From JBALVT01 sp036960305 (lineage in GTDB: Bacteria; Pseudomonadota; Gammaproteobacteria; Pseudomonadales; Halieaceae), in NCBI GenBank assembly GCA_036960305.1, contig JBALWA010000011.1:1-64000 (forward strand): a DNA stretch of 64,000 nt, written 5' to 3'. The notes beneath the pieces were generated by a model that saw nothing but the letters and a program-made list of their open reading frames with translations, did no database searches and had not been told where the DNA came from. The translations under genes and the position numbers were made by a program. This document shows positions 7,755 through 16,948 of the stretch, in pieces. Positions within the stretch are counted from its first letter, which is position 1. Every line of letters starts with the position of its first letter.

Positions 7755-8252
7755 ATGGTCACTATTCGCACGACTTTCGGCGAAATCACACTGGAACTGG
7801 ACGCGGAAAAGGCGCCCAAAACTGTTGCCAACTTCCTGGCTTACGCTCAGGACGGCTACTACGACGGCACTGTTTTTCACCGGGTCATCGACAACTTCAT
7901 GATCCAGGGCGGCGGCTTTGACACCAGCATGCAGCAAAAACCGACACAAGAGCCTGTTGAAAACGAAGCGGACAACGGTCTGAAGAACGACTTTGGTACT
8001 GTGGCCATGGCAAGAACCATGGAACCCCACTCTGCCACGGCCCAGTTCTTTATCAACGTAAAAGACAATGACTTCCTGAACCACAGCGGCAAGAATATGC
8101 AGGGCTGGGGCTACACGGTCTTTGGAAAAGTCACCGCGGGAGACGATGTGCTGGCTAAAATACGTGGCGTTGCTACCACCAGCCGCAACGGACACCAGGA
8201 CGTACCGGTCGAAGACGTCATCATCGAGTCTGTTACCGTAAGCGAAGCCTAG
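7755..8252 (+). CDS. ppiB: Peptidyl-prolyl cis-trans isomerase B (cyclophilin, cytoplasmic)
   Basis: A 165-residue cyclophilin without a signal peptide, so cytoplasmic PpiB rather than periplasmic PpiA. Core motifs: GTVFHRVIDNFMIQGGGF with the catalytic Arg, ARTMEPHSATAQFFINVKDN, and VFGKVTAGDDV. The ATG at 7755 is chosen because AAGGA lies seven bases upstream and because cyclophilins begin at this point; the longer frame reaching 7677 adds an unlikely Cys-rich leader. lpxH follows after 20 bp, as in several gammaproteobacteria. Confidence 0.96.
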   Translation: MVTIRTTFGEITLELDAEKAPKTVANFLAYAQDGYYDGTVFHRVIDNFMIQGGGFDTSMQQKPTQEPVENEADNGLKNDFGTVAMARTMEPHSATAQFFINVKDNDFLNHSGKNMQGWGYTVFGKVTAGDDVLAKIRGVATTSRNGHQDVPVEDVIIESVTVSEA

Positions 8253-8272
8253 TCACAACGGGAGTCGAGGCC

Positions 8273-8983
8273 GTGTCGTACAGCGTATTTATATCCGACC
8301 TTCACCTCGACTCCAGCAGACCCGACATAAGCCGCGCGCTGGCTGTCTTCCTCGACCAAAACCGTGCGGCTGATAGCCTCTACATACTAGGAGACATTTT
8401 TGAAGCCTGGCTGGGCGACGATGATGACTCTCCCCTCGCCCGGGAAATTGCCGAACTACTAAAGAGCTTCAGTTCTGGCGGCTGCGCTCTCTACCTCATG
8501 CAGGGAAACCGCGACTTTCTTCTGGGGAGGGATTTTTGCCAGTCTGTCGGCGCCCACCTGCTGAGTGACCCTACCGTTATCGACCTTTACGGCGAGCCTA
8601 CCCTGCTGATGCACGGGGACAGTCTCTGCACAGAGGACAGCGAGTATCAGGCCTTCCGCAAAATTGCCCGAGACCCGCAATGGCAGGCAGAAATGCTAAA
8701 TCAAAGCCTTGAGGAACGCCGGGCCCTCGCGAAACAACTGCGGGCCATGAGCAAGGATTCCAATAGCAATAAGGCAGAAGACATCATGGATGTCGCTCAG
8801 GACGAAGTTAGCAAACAAATGCAGTTACACCAGACACGTCAGTTGGTTCACGGGCATACGCATCGGCCAGCGCGCCACGAATCAGACAGTGGTACCCGCT
8901 GGGTTCTGGGCGACTGGGACACCAAGGGATGGGCTATCAAAGCCGATACTGACGGACTGAAACTATATAATTTTGATATTTAA
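8273..8983 (+). CDS. lpxH: UDP-2,3-diacylglucosamine diphosphatase
   Basis: A 236-residue calcineurin-like phosphoesterase that hydrolyses UDP-2,3-diacylglucosamine to lipid X in lipid A synthesis, at the inner face of the inner membrane. Metal motifs run in order: ISDLHLD (7-13), GDIFEAWLGDD, GNRDFLLG, MHGDSLCTED and VHGHTHRP. The start is GTG at 8273 with GGAG eight bases before it. It lies 20 bp after ppiB and is probably co-transcribed. Its 3' end faces miaE with a 33-bp gap. Confidence 0.96.
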   Translation: MSYSVFISDLHLDSSRPDISRALAVFLDQNRAADSLYILGDIFEAWLGDDDDSPLAREIAELLKSFSSGGCALYLMQGNRDFLLGRDFCQSVGAHLLSDPTVIDLYGEPTLLMHGDSLCTEDSEYQAFRKIARDPQWQAEMLNQSLEERRALAKQLRAMSKDSNSNKAEDIMDVAQDEVSKQMQLHQTRQLVHGHTHRPARHESDSGTRWVLGDWDTKGWAIKADTDGLKLYNFDI

Positions 8984-9016
8984 CAATGGCTTATAGAGTA
9001 TAGTGAATCTTATATA

Positions 9017-9634
9017 TTAACTTTGGGCCGGTGGTCCACTGTGAAAACGAAACTCCTTATCAGGCAACGCAATCAACTCCTGCTCCGCCGCCAACAAAAT
9101 GAGCAGTCGCTCCTCTACCTCCCCGGCAGAGCTGGCCTCCCTCGCCAACTGCAAGTAATCCCTAAAATGTCTCGATTCTGATTTCAGCAAGGAAGCGTAA
9201 AACTGCCCCAGCTCCTGATCCAGCACAGGCACCAGACACGCGAACCGCTCACAGGAGCGTGCCTCTATAATCGCCCCTACCAACAAGGTATCCACCATGC
9301 GACCAGGCTCTTCGTTACGCATGGCCTTGCGCAGGCCGCCGGCGTAGCGGGAGGCAGATATTTGAGGGTACTCAATTCCCCGCTGTTCCATAATGGCAAT
9401 GACCTGCTCAAAATGGCGCAATTCCTCTCGAGCCAGGCGCGACATCTTGTTCAGCAATTTATGGTTGCCCGCATAGCGATACATCAGGTTAAGTGCTGTG
9501 GCCGCAGCCTTTTTCTCGCAATTCGCATGATCGATCAGGAGAATGTCCGGGTGTTCAAGGGCCCAGTCGATCCAGCCCTGGGGTGTTTCACTACCCAGGA
9601 AGGCTCGTATGGGGCTTATGTCAGTTTTCAGCAT
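9017..9634 (-). CDS. miaE: tRNA-(ms2io6A37) hydroxylase
   Basis: A 205-residue non-heme diiron monooxygenase that hydroxylates the isopentenyl side chain of ms2i6A at position 37 of tRNAs. Characteristic segments are HANCEKKAAATALNL and REELRHFEQVI, which supply the carboxylate/His iron ligands, and later ESRHFRDYLQLA. Its ATG overlaps the stop of the upstream DUF1289 gene (TGATG), indicating translational coupling. Confidence 0.94.
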   Translation of the reverse strand: MLKTDISPIRAFLGSETPQGWIDWALEHPDILLIDHANCEKKAAATALNLMYRYAGNHKLLNKMSRLAREELRHFEQVIAIMEQRGIEYPQISASRYAGGLRKAMRNEEPGRMVDTLLVGAIIEARSCERFACLVPVLDQELGQFYASLLKSESRHFRDYLQLAREASSAGEVEERLLILLAAEQELIALPDKEFRFHSGPPAQS

Positions 9635-10134
9635 CAGCTCCCCTGCTCCTCCTGAAAAAGGTCCCGCGTACCCATATAGCGATCATAGTGCGCCTGTGAC
9701 AAGGTGAAAAACTCCTGATCTATCAAATCTTTCAGGTCTGCCAGTGGCATTGCCCGAAAGGCGATATCCACCTGAAACCCATAGTCTTCCGGTCGGTCGA
9801 TTTGCCTGGCCCCGGCCTTCACCAGGCTGTAGACCCAGCAATACGCGTCGTGGTGTGGCGTGTAGCTGATTTGCTGCACACCGAGCTGCCACTCCAACAA
9901 CCCCTTATCAAGCACTTGCAACTTGTTACTCACACACTGGGAGAGAAAACCCGACAGGCGCCCATCGACCACGCTCTTTTGTGCCTGCGAATAGCCATTC
10001 CAATTAATCACTTCATGGGAAAAACGCTTACAACCCCGGCAAACCGTATCACCGATTCCGGTGGAACAGACGCCAATACAGGGGGTTTTTACAGGTGTTT
10101 GTAGCATGGTAACGAGGCGTTCCGAGGGTTTCAT
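9634..10134 (-). CDS. DUF1289 domain protein
   Basis: A 166-residue protein. The N-terminal part holds the DUF1289 Cys-rich signature (TPCIGVCS, then CRGCKRFSHEVINW), a probable small metal- or Fe-S-binding module; the remaining 110 residues match the longer form seen in Pseudomonas relatives. The function is unknown. It is coupled to miaE through a TGATG junction, so a role around tRNA modification is possible but is inference. An internal ATG at codon 10 (MLQTPV) is an alternative start. Confidence 0.8.
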   Translation of the reverse strand: MKPSERLVTMLQTPVKTPCIGVCSTGIGDTVCRGCKRFSHEVINWNGYSQAQKSVVDGRLSGFLSQCVSNKLQVLDKGLLEWQLGVQQISYTPHHDAYCWVYSLVKAGARQIDRPEDYGFQVDIAFRAMPLADLKDLIDQEFFTLSQAHYDRYMGTRDLFQEEQGS

Positions 10135-10216
10135 TTTCTGCCGCGAGTGTACGATATCACTGCCGTGAATGCACGGTATAAGCGTTTGATTTATTTATCT
10201 TAAAGCCCGTTTGGGC

Positions 10217-10222
10217 TATAAT
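10217..10222 (+). promoter_or_regulatory. Putative -10 element for acnB
   Basis: A consensus TATAAT lies 82 bp before the acnB GTG. A short inverted repeat, AGCCCGTTTGGGCT (10204-10217), covers the spacer and may be an operator. The -35 region (TTATCT-like) is poor, which would suit an activator-dependent or weak promoter. Nothing else is recognisable in the 170 bp between the DUF1289 gene and acnB. Confidence 0.4.
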
Positions 10223-10304
10223 CCTGCACCGAATTCCCCCTCCACTGGAACACGCTCATCGCCCGGGTGATAGAGATGAACCAGAAACCTTAAGGAGCTC
10301 TATC

Positions 10305-12923
10305 GTGCTAGAAGCATACCGCGAACATGTGGCCGAACGCGCCGCCCAGAACATCCCCGCAAAACCACTGAACGCAGAGCAGGTTGCAAGCCTGGTAGAG
10401 CTGTTAAAAAACCCACCGGCTGGAGAGGAAGCCTTTCTGCTGGAACTGATCACCGATCGCGTCCCACCCGGCGTTGACGAAGCCGCCTATGTCAAAGCAG
10501 GCTTCCTGTCCGCCATCGTTACTGGCGAAGCCCAGAGCCCGCTGATCGACAAGAGTGCGGCCATTGTCTTATTAGGCAATATGCACGGCGGCTACAATAT
10601 TGAAACGTTGGTGGCTGCACTCGAGAACGACGAACTTGCCGCTCCGGCAGCAGATGAACTCAAGCATACCCTGCTCATGTTTGACGCTTTTCACGACGTC
10701 GCAAGCCTTGCCAAGAACGGCAACACGCACGCGCAGGCTGTTATGCAGTCATGGGCCGATGCGGAGTGGTTTACCAACCGTGACGCGGTCGCCGAATCGA
10801 TTAAAGTGGCTGTTTTCAAAGTCACCGGCGAAACCAATACCGACGACCTTTCTCCAGCCCCCGATGCCTGGTCTCGCCCCGACATTCCCCTGCACGCCCT
10901 GGCGATGTTCAAGATGACCCGCGATGGCCTGGAGCCAGAAGAGCACGGCGTTAAAGGTCCAATGAAGCAGGTTGAAGCGCTGCAGGCCTCCGGCCACCCC
11001 GTCGCTTTTGTGGGCGACGTTGTCGGCACCGGCTCATCCCGTAAGTCCGCTACTAACTCAGTACTGTGGTTTTTTGGCGATGACATTTCAGGCGTACCCA
11101 ACAAAAAGGGTGGCGGCATCTGTATCGGCGACAAGGTCGCCCCTATTTTTTACAACACCATGGAAGATGCAGGCGCATTGGTATTTGAAGCCCCCGTGGA
11201 CAATCTGGGCATGGGCGACGTCATCGAGATCCGCCCCTATGATGGCAAAATATTGTCCGAGTCCGGCGATGTCCTGTCGGAGTTCGAACTCAAGTCCGAC
11301 GTCCTTCTCGATGAAGTGCGTGCCGGTGGCCGTATCAATCTGATCATTGGCCGGGGCCTGACGGCCCGTGCCAGGGAATCGCTGGGGCTGGACGAGTCCG
11401 AATTGTTCCGCAAGCCAGTGACCCCGGTCGATACGGGCAAAGGCTATTCCCTGGGCCAAAAAATGGTCGGACGCGCCTGTGGCGTAGAGGGCATTCGTCC
11501 CGGCACCTACTGTGAACCCAAAATGACAACCGTTGGCTCCCAGGACACCACTGGCCCCATGACCCGGGATGAACTGAAAGACCTGGCCTGCCTCGGATTC
11601 TCCGCAGACCTCACCATGCAGTCATTCTGCCACACCGCAGCCTATCCAAAGCCTGTCGACATCGATACGCAGCACAACCTCCCGGACTTCATTATGACCC
11701 GTGGTGGCGTTTCACTGCGCCCCGGTGACGGCATCATTCACTCCTGGCTGAACCGTATGTTACTGCCCGACACCGTCGGCACGGGCGGCGATTCTCACAC
11801 GCGTTTCCCCATGGGAATTTCATTCCCGGCAGGCTCTGGCCTGGTTGCCTTTGCTGCTGCCACCGGTGTTATGCCACTCGATATGCCCGAGTCGGTTCTG
11901 GTTCGCTTCAAAGGGGAAATGCAGCCCGGAATCACCCTGAGAGACCTGGTTCACGCCATTCCCTACTACGGCATCAAGGAAGGCTTGCTGACCGTTGAAA
12001 AGAAAGGCAAGAAAAATATCTTTTCCGGCAGGATACTGGAAATTGAAGGGCTGGGTGATCTCACAGCGGAACAGGCTTTCGAGCTGTCCGATGCCTCCGC
12101 AGAGCGCTCAGCTGCAGGCTGTACCATAGCGCTGGATGAAAGCTCCGTTGTCGAATACCTCAACTCCAACGTGGTATTGCTGCGCTCCATGATCGCCGAC
12201 GGTTATGGCGATGCACGAACCCTGGAACGCCGCGCTCAGAAGATGGAAGAGTGGCTTGCCAACCCCAGCCTCCTGAAAGCCGACGCCGATGCTGAATACG
12301 CCGCAGTGATTGAAATCGACCTGGCTGAGGTTACTGAACCCATTGTGTGTTGCCCGAACGATCCCGATGATGCTCGCCTGCTGTCCGAGGTTGCTGGCGA
12401 CAAAGTCGACGAAGTGTTCATCGGCAGTTGCATGACGAATATTGGTCACTTCCGCGCAGCGGGAAAACTCCTGCAACAACACTCCGGCGGTATCTCTACG
12501 CGCATGTGGATTGTTCCGCCCACTAAAATGGACGAACACCAACTCATGGAGGAAGGCTACTACAACATCTTCGGCTCAGCCGGTGCGCGTACCGAAATGC
12601 CAGGTTGCTCTCTTTGCATGGGTAACCAGGCACGTGTAGCGGCCAACTCCACTGTGCTATCGACTTCAACCCGTAATTTCCCCAACCGCCTTGGTGATGG
12701 GGCTAACGTTTACCTCACATCTGCAGAGGTCGCATCTGTTGGCGCCATCCTGGGGCGTCTGCCGACGCCTGCCGAATATATGGAGTATGCGAAGAATTTG
12801 GACTCCATGTCTGAGGAAATTTACAGCTATCTCAATTTCGACCAGATAGCCTCATTCCAAAAAAATGCGGATGAAGGTAAACGGATTATGGCGACGGAAA
12901 TACAGGAAGTTAACGTCGGATAA
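10305..12923 (+). CDS. acnB: Aconitate hydratase B (bifunctional aconitase / 2-methylisocitrate dehydratase)
   Basis: An 872-residue TCA-cycle enzyme, citrate to isocitrate; family members also act on 2-methylisocitrate. The domain order is B-type: an N-terminal HEAT-like domain, then the swivel domain (GTGSSRKSATNS), then the catalytic domains. Fe-S cluster cysteines are in FIGSCMTNIGHFR and GCSLCMGNQ. The start is GTG at 10305 with AAGGAG seven bases upstream. Transcription ends at the bidirectional hairpin at 12946-12972. Confidence 0.98.
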   Translation: MLEAYREHVAERAAQNIPAKPLNAEQVASLVELLKNPPAGEEAFLLELITDRVPPGVDEAAYVKAGFLSAIVTGEAQSPLIDKSAAIVLLGNMHGGYNIETLVAALENDELAAPAADELKHTLLMFDAFHDVASLAKNGNTHAQAVMQSWADAEWFTNRDAVAESIKVAVFKVTGETNTDDLSPAPDAWSRPDIPLHALAMFKMTRDGLEPEEHGVKGPMKQVEALQASGHPVAFVGDVVGTGSSRKSATNSVLWFFGDDISGVPNKKGGGICIGDKVAPIFYNTMEDAGALVFEAPVDNLGMGDVIEIRPYDGKILSESGDVLSEFELKSDVLLDEVRAGGRINLIIGRGLTARARESLGLDESELFRKPVTPVDTGKGYSLGQKMVGRACGVEGIRPGTYCEPKMTTVGSQDTTGPMTRDELKDLACLGFSADLTMQSFCHTAAYPKPVDIDTQHNLPDFIMTRGGVSLRPGDGIIHSWLNRMLLPDTVGTGGDSHTRFPMGISFPAGSGLVAFAAATGVMPLDMPESVLVRFKGEMQPGITLRDLVHAIPYYGIKEGLLTVEKKGKKNIFSGRILEIEGLGDLTAEQAFELSDASAERSAAGCTIALDESSVVEYLNSNVVLLRSMIADGYGDARTLERRAQKMEEWLANPSLLKADADAEYAAVIEIDLAEVTEPIVCCPNDPDDARLLSEVAGDKVDEVFIGSCMTNIGHFRAAGKLLQQHSGGISTRMWIVPPTKMDEHQLMEEGYYNIFGSAGARTEMPGCSLCMGNQARVAANSTVLSTSTRNFPNRLGDGANVYLTSAEVASVGAILGRLPTPAEYMEYAKNLDSMSEEIYSYLNFDQIASFQKNADEGKRIMATEIQEVNVG

Positions 12924-12945
12924 GTTGTCCTGCTATCGGCCCACT

Positions 12946-12972
12946 AAAACCCCGCATTATGCGGGGTTTTTT
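12946..12972. terminator. Bidirectional intrinsic terminator between acnB and tgpA
   Basis: A near-perfect palindrome with 12-bp arms: AAAACCCCGCAT, one central T, then ATGCGGGGTTTT, extended by two more T on the plus strand. It serves acnB on the plus strand and tgpA on the minus strand. The tgpA stop codon (12957-12959) lies at the hairpin centre, so its last four codons (Lys-Asn-Pro-Ala) are part of the terminator stem. Confidence 0.9.
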
Positions 12973-14978
12973 CTTTGTGCCGGCAGGCGAAAACGGCGCA
13001 CGGAACGCTTTAGCTGTCGCAACTTTTCCAGTCTTTCCTCACTGTTCGTCCCCTCATTTGCATAGGCAAGCTGACCGTAGAGGTCGCTGATATACGCTAA
13101 ATCACCGGCCGCGGCTGGCAGCACGTCAGTACACCGTGCTGCGAACTCGCCTGGACTCTCTCCGGGTTTTCGCTGCAGATTATGCTTTGCCAGCAGCGCA
13201 CAAAACCTACGGTAGTGTTTGTCTTCCTCAGATCGTACCTGCACCCGGTTGCCCCCGAGCAGGGAAAAGCCTACCGGTATCAAAATTAGCGCCCAACTCC
13301 CAAGAAGAACCAGAGCGAACTTCCGAGGGTTGATTTCCCCCAATAAATTTTCGAGAAAATCATACTGCTGCTGGCTGTCATATCCGACAATCCAGCTCTG
13401 CCACTGCCACGTGAGCGCGTCGTATCGCAGGCGTAGCGCGTTCAACCAGAGAACACTACGATAACGCAGCGGGGACAAAGGTGACCCGGAGAGAAAAGTG
13501 CCCTCGGCGGAAACCGCCTGCTCAAGTCCCCACTCAATGCGATCGGGAGAGACCGCTGCAGTCGGGTCTACCCTGACCCAACCCTCTTCCGGAAACCACA
13601 CTTCCGCCCAGGCGTGGGCATCGAACTGGTGAACAATGACCGTCGAATTCACCGGGTTGGTTTCTCCCCCCTGATATCCTGCAACCACTCGGGCAGGGAC
13701 ACCGCCTGCCCGCATCATGACCACAAAAGCGTAGGCGTAGTGCTCGCAGAAGCCCCGTTGAGTCACAAAAAGGAAATCATCCATTGGATGTTCTCCCAAC
13801 ATCGGGGGACGTAGCGTGTAAACGAACGGCTCCTGGTTGAATTTCCGCAGTACACGGTTAGCAAACGCTCGGTCACTGTCAACGGTTTCCCGTAACTCTA
13901 GCGCCAGCGCCTCTGTTTGCGGATTCAGTCCAGAAGGTAAAGCCAGCTCAGTCCTGCGTCGCCAATCGGACAGAACCGGCTCCAACACTGCATCGGTATA
14001 ACTTCGCACCCTGTAGCGAAACTCGTCCTCCAGTACAGCAGGGGAAAAGAGACGGTAGTCACTACTGCGCTTTACCCTGGCCTCCGCAGGCATCGCATAG
14101 CGCAGACTATAGAGCCAATTCTGCTGCGTGGGTTCCATGATGACGGTGTAGCTCGTCGGATCCGATAAGTTTTTTGGCGGGGAATGTTTCCGCTGCCCGG
14201 CCGGAACGTCAAAATAGTCAAGACTGGTCCAGGCACCTTTTTCCAATTTGCTAAAAACCAAACCCCGCCAATACAGATCCGAGCGCGCAGGAATCTCGCC
14301 GTCAAACTGCACACGAAATGCCACTTCAGCTGACTGACTCAGATGGGAGATATCTCCGGGGCGCATGAAATCACTCACACCAGTTTTGGCCGTATGACTT
14401 CTGATCGGCACGGACCACAGCGGTCCGATTCTAGGAAAAATGAAAAACAAAACCAACATCAACGGAATGGATTGGGCCAGCATAACGCTCGCCGGGCGAA
14501 TACTCCGATAATTAAAACGGTCTTCGCCCGGCTGATGTAAAGCGACCAGTGCCGTGGTAATCAACACCACATTCAGGAGAGAGTACAAAACAATCAACAG
14601 ATCCTGAGTGAACAAAAACTCTGTGACGCAAACGAAGTAACCCAGAAACAGAATGACATAGGCGTCTTTGCGCTTTGCCAGCTCAATCAGTTTCAAGGCG
14701 AACGCTGCCAGCAACAAAGCCACTGTTGGCTCAAGACCAATCAAACTTCCAAAGCTGAAATAGATACCAAAAAATGAGCTGATAATGAGGAAGGCCTTCA
14801 CCCAACGACCAGGAAAGGACCATCGCCCTGCATACACCTGGAAACGCCATACTGCCGCCACACCATGTACCAGAAGAATCCAGAGCGGAATACGTTCAAA
14901 ATGCAGCGCCACCAGACTGAACTGCGCAAGGATTATCCAGATCAGCGCATTGCGAGGCAGCTGTTGTTCAGCTTTCAT
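12957..14978 (-). CDS. tgpA: Transglutaminase-like membrane protein TgpA (DUF3488 + transglutaminase core)
   Basis: A 673-residue inner-membrane protein. The N-terminal 190 residues contain several membrane helices (DUF3488), followed by a periplasmic transglutaminase-like domain with the Cys-His-Asp triad: Cys411 in GFCEHYAYAF, His in DAHAWAEVWF, Asp in RVDPTAAV. One helix near 557-577 returns the chain to the cytoplasm for a C-terminal DUF4129-like tail. It matches the protein named TgpA in Pseudomonas aeruginosa, where it is essential. It overlaps the DUF58 gene by 4 bp and closes a moxR-DUF58-tgpA unit. Confidence 0.93.
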   Translation of the reverse strand: MKAEQQLPRNALIWIILAQFSLVALHFERIPLWILLVHGVAAVWRFQVYAGRWSFPGRWVKAFLIISSFFGIYFSFGSLIGLEPTVALLLAAFALKLIELAKRKDAYVILFLGYFVCVTEFLFTQDLLIVLYSLLNVVLITTALVALHQPGEDRFNYRSIRPASVMLAQSIPLMLVLFFIFPRIGPLWSVPIRSHTAKTGVSDFMRPGDISHLSQSAEVAFRVQFDGEIPARSDLYWRGLVFSKLEKGAWTSLDYFDVPAGQRKHSPPKNLSDPTSYTVIMEPTQQNWLYSLRYAMPAEARVKRSSDYRLFSPAVLEDEFRYRVRSYTDAVLEPVLSDWRRRTELALPSGLNPQTEALALELRETVDSDRAFANRVLRKFNQEPFVYTLRPPMLGEHPMDDFLFVTQRGFCEHYAYAFVVMMRAGGVPARVVAGYQGGETNPVNSTVIVHQFDAHAWAEVWFPEEGWVRVDPTAAVSPDRIEWGLEQAVSAEGTFLSGSPLSPLRYRSVLWLNALRLRYDALTWQWQSWIVGYDSQQQYDFLENLLGEINPRKFALVLLGSWALILIPVGFSLLGGNRVQVRSEEDKHYRRFCALLAKHNLQRKPGESPGEFAARCTDVLPAAAGDLAYISDLYGQLAYANEGTNSEERLEKLRQLKRSVRRFRLPAQRKNPA

Positions 14979-15976
14979 TTCACACGCTCCCTGATGCCGT
15001 AGAGGGCGAGTTCTTTCAATACCTGGTCCCTGTGGCGCTCACCCGAACCAGGTTCCAGATAAACCCCGGGAAGACGCAGCCCGTATTCCTCGTTTCTGGA
15101 CTCGAACTCAAGCGCCCAGTAACAAAGGTGCGACAGCCGTAGCTCCGTGTCCACACCGGGAAACATCTCCCAATCGAGCCAGGCACTGCGGTCTGCATAA
15201 GCGGTGTATTGCTTGCTCTGTAAATTTTGTCCCTTGGCGAGCCCTTTCCAGTGAACCTGTCGCAGGGAATCGCCTGGGCGATACGTGCGAAACCCTGCAA
15301 AGTCGTCATCCCCTTCAACGGGTACCGATGCGCCATTGGGCTTATCAGTTGCCTCGCCACCTGGCACCTCGCTGGCGAGCGGCCTGGGATATACGAGGGC
15401 GTAGAGATCCAGGTCAAGCCAGGTCCAACACCGAATCAGACCCAGGGGATAAGTGGATTCCAGCAACAGGCGTCCCGGATGATGCCATCCCCGTTCTCCA
15501 ACGGGCGCATGTAGCTTCACCCGTGCACTGTCTTCATCTACAAGGCTTGTAACAACTTCAGTGCTATCGGGCCAGCGAGTACGCAATGCCATATACGGGC
15601 GCTTCCTGCCCTTCTCGAGCAGCAACTCAAACTCCGCCTGTTGGCCCGGGAAAGCCGGCGGCACACCCACGGCATGTATTTTAAGACCGGACAAGTTGGC
15701 GTAGGTGTGCAGCACCGCTACGACAAACAGGGTCGCCAGCAGAAAAGTCAGGGCAAAGGTCATGTTGTTTTGGTAGTTGATACCCGTAACCAACATAACC
15801 AGCAGGGACAGGCCAAAGAAAAAGCCGACTCTGGAGGGGAAGATAAAAATTCGGCGCTGATCCAGTGTCACGGTACGGGACGGCGGGATACGTCTGCCCA
15901 CCCATTTGCGAAAGCGCGACCTGAGCTTTTCGCGTATTTTTTTTACGCCGGCTATGTCAGTTTGCATCTGCCCCAT
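14975..15976 (-). CDS. DUF58 domain protein
   Basis: A 333-residue protein with two N-terminal membrane helices (about 50-90) and a C-terminal DUF58 domain recognised by FRTYRPGDSLRQVHWKGLAK, related to von Willebrand A-type folds. In the known triad it sits between a MoxR ATPase and a transglutaminase and is thought to take part in a MoxR-driven assembly or maturation step in the envelope; the substrate is not known. It starts 8 bp after moxR ends and overlaps tgpA by 4 bp. Confidence 0.9.
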   Translation of the reverse strand: MGQMQTDIAGVKKIREKLRSRFRKWVGRRIPPSRTVTLDQRRIFIFPSRVGFFFGLSLLVMLVTGINYQNNMTFALTFLLATLFVVAVLHTYANLSGLKIHAVGVPPAFPGQQAEFELLLEKGRKRPYMALRTRWPDSTEVVTSLVDEDSARVKLHAPVGERGWHHPGRLLLESTYPLGLIRCWTWLDLDLYALVYPRPLASEVPGGEATDKPNGASVPVEGDDDFAGFRTYRPGDSLRQVHWKGLAKGQNLQSKQYTAYADRSAWLDWEMFPGVDTELRLSHLCYWALEFESRNEEYGLRLPGVYLEPGSGERHRDQVLKELALYGIRERVK

Positions 15977-15984
15977 GCTCCGGA

Positions 15985-16914
15985 TCAGGGTGCGAGTACG
16001 TCCACGTTACTTTGTAGCTGGGCAACCAATGCACTGCTATCACCGGCATAGTCGCTGGCGGGCACCAGTCGGTGGGAGGCAACAGCGTGTAAAACCACCT
16101 GTAAATCCTCTGGCACCAGGTGTCCGCGGCTATTCATCACGGCCCAGGTTTTGGCACAGTCCAGCAACGCCAGAGCACCACGGGGTGAAAGACCCACCGC
16201 AAACTCAGGTGACTGACGCGTGTAGGCGACCAGTCGTTGCAGGTAGTCCAGTAAATTATTGGAGGCATGAACCTGTTCAACAGCGGCCCGTATCAGTTGA
16301 AGTTGATCAGCGCTGATACAACGTTTGGTTTTACTGCTGGCCAGGGCACTGTCACCTCGCTGGAACATTTCACGCTCAGCCGCGGGATGGGGGTAGCCCA
16401 ACTCGAGTCGCATAAGAAAGCGATCCAGCTGCGACTCAGGCAAGGGATAAGTGCCCGATTGATGAACAGGGTTCTGCGTTGCAACAACGAAAAAGGGCTC
16501 GGGCAAGGGGCGGGTTTCGCCCTCTACCGTGACCTGCCCTTCTGCCATGGCTTCGAGCAAGGCACTTTGGGTCCGCGGTGTTGTGCGATTGATTTCATCG
16601 GCCAAAAGGAGTTGGGTAAAAACGGGGCCGGGGTGAAAACTGAAAGTGGACTCCGCTCGATCGAAAACAGAGACCCCCAAAATGTCCGCTGGGAGTAAAT
16701 CACTGGTAAATTGAACACGCTTGTAATCTAGGCCCAGCACATCTGCCAGGGCATGAGACAGCGTCGTTTTTCCCATACCAGGCAAGTCTTCTATCAGTAA
16801 ATGCCCCCTGGCAAAAAGGCAGCAAAGAGCCAGCCTTATCTGGGGCTCTTTGCCCAACAGCACCCGACCGACTTCAGCTACAGCGCCGTCGATTACTTCC
16901 TGTAACTGCATCAT
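15985..16914 (-). CDS. MoxR-family AAA+ ATPase
   Basis: A protein of about 309 residues with Walker A (EDLPGMGKTT), Walker B (LLLADEINRTTP), sensor-1 (VVATQNPVHQSGTYPLPESQ) and the C-terminal lid (LSPRGALALLDCAKTWA). MoxR proteins act as chaperone-like ATPases with VWA/DUF58 partners, and such a partner is the next gene. The open frame extends to 17019, but that would overlap metZ by about 70 bp; the paired ATGs at 16914 and 16911 are preferred, the second being seven bases from a GGGA. Confidence 0.93.
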   Translation of the reverse strand: MMQLQEVIDGAVAEVGRVLLGKEPQIRLALCCLFARGHLLIEDLPGMGKTTLSHALADVLGLDYKRVQFTSDLLPADILGVSVFDRAESTFSFHPGPVFTQLLLADEINRTTPRTQSALLEAMAEGQVTVEGETRPLPEPFFVVATQNPVHQSGTYPLPESQLDRFLMRLELGYPHPAAEREMFQRGDSALASSKTKRCISADQLQLIRAAVEQVHASNNLLDYLQRLVAYTRQSPEFAVGLSPRGALALLDCAKTWAVMNSRGHLVPEDLQVVLHAVASHRLVPASDYAGDSSALVAQLQSNVDVLAP

Positions 16915-16948
16915 AGCTTCCCGTCTATCGAATGGTTTTTTAAATAAC

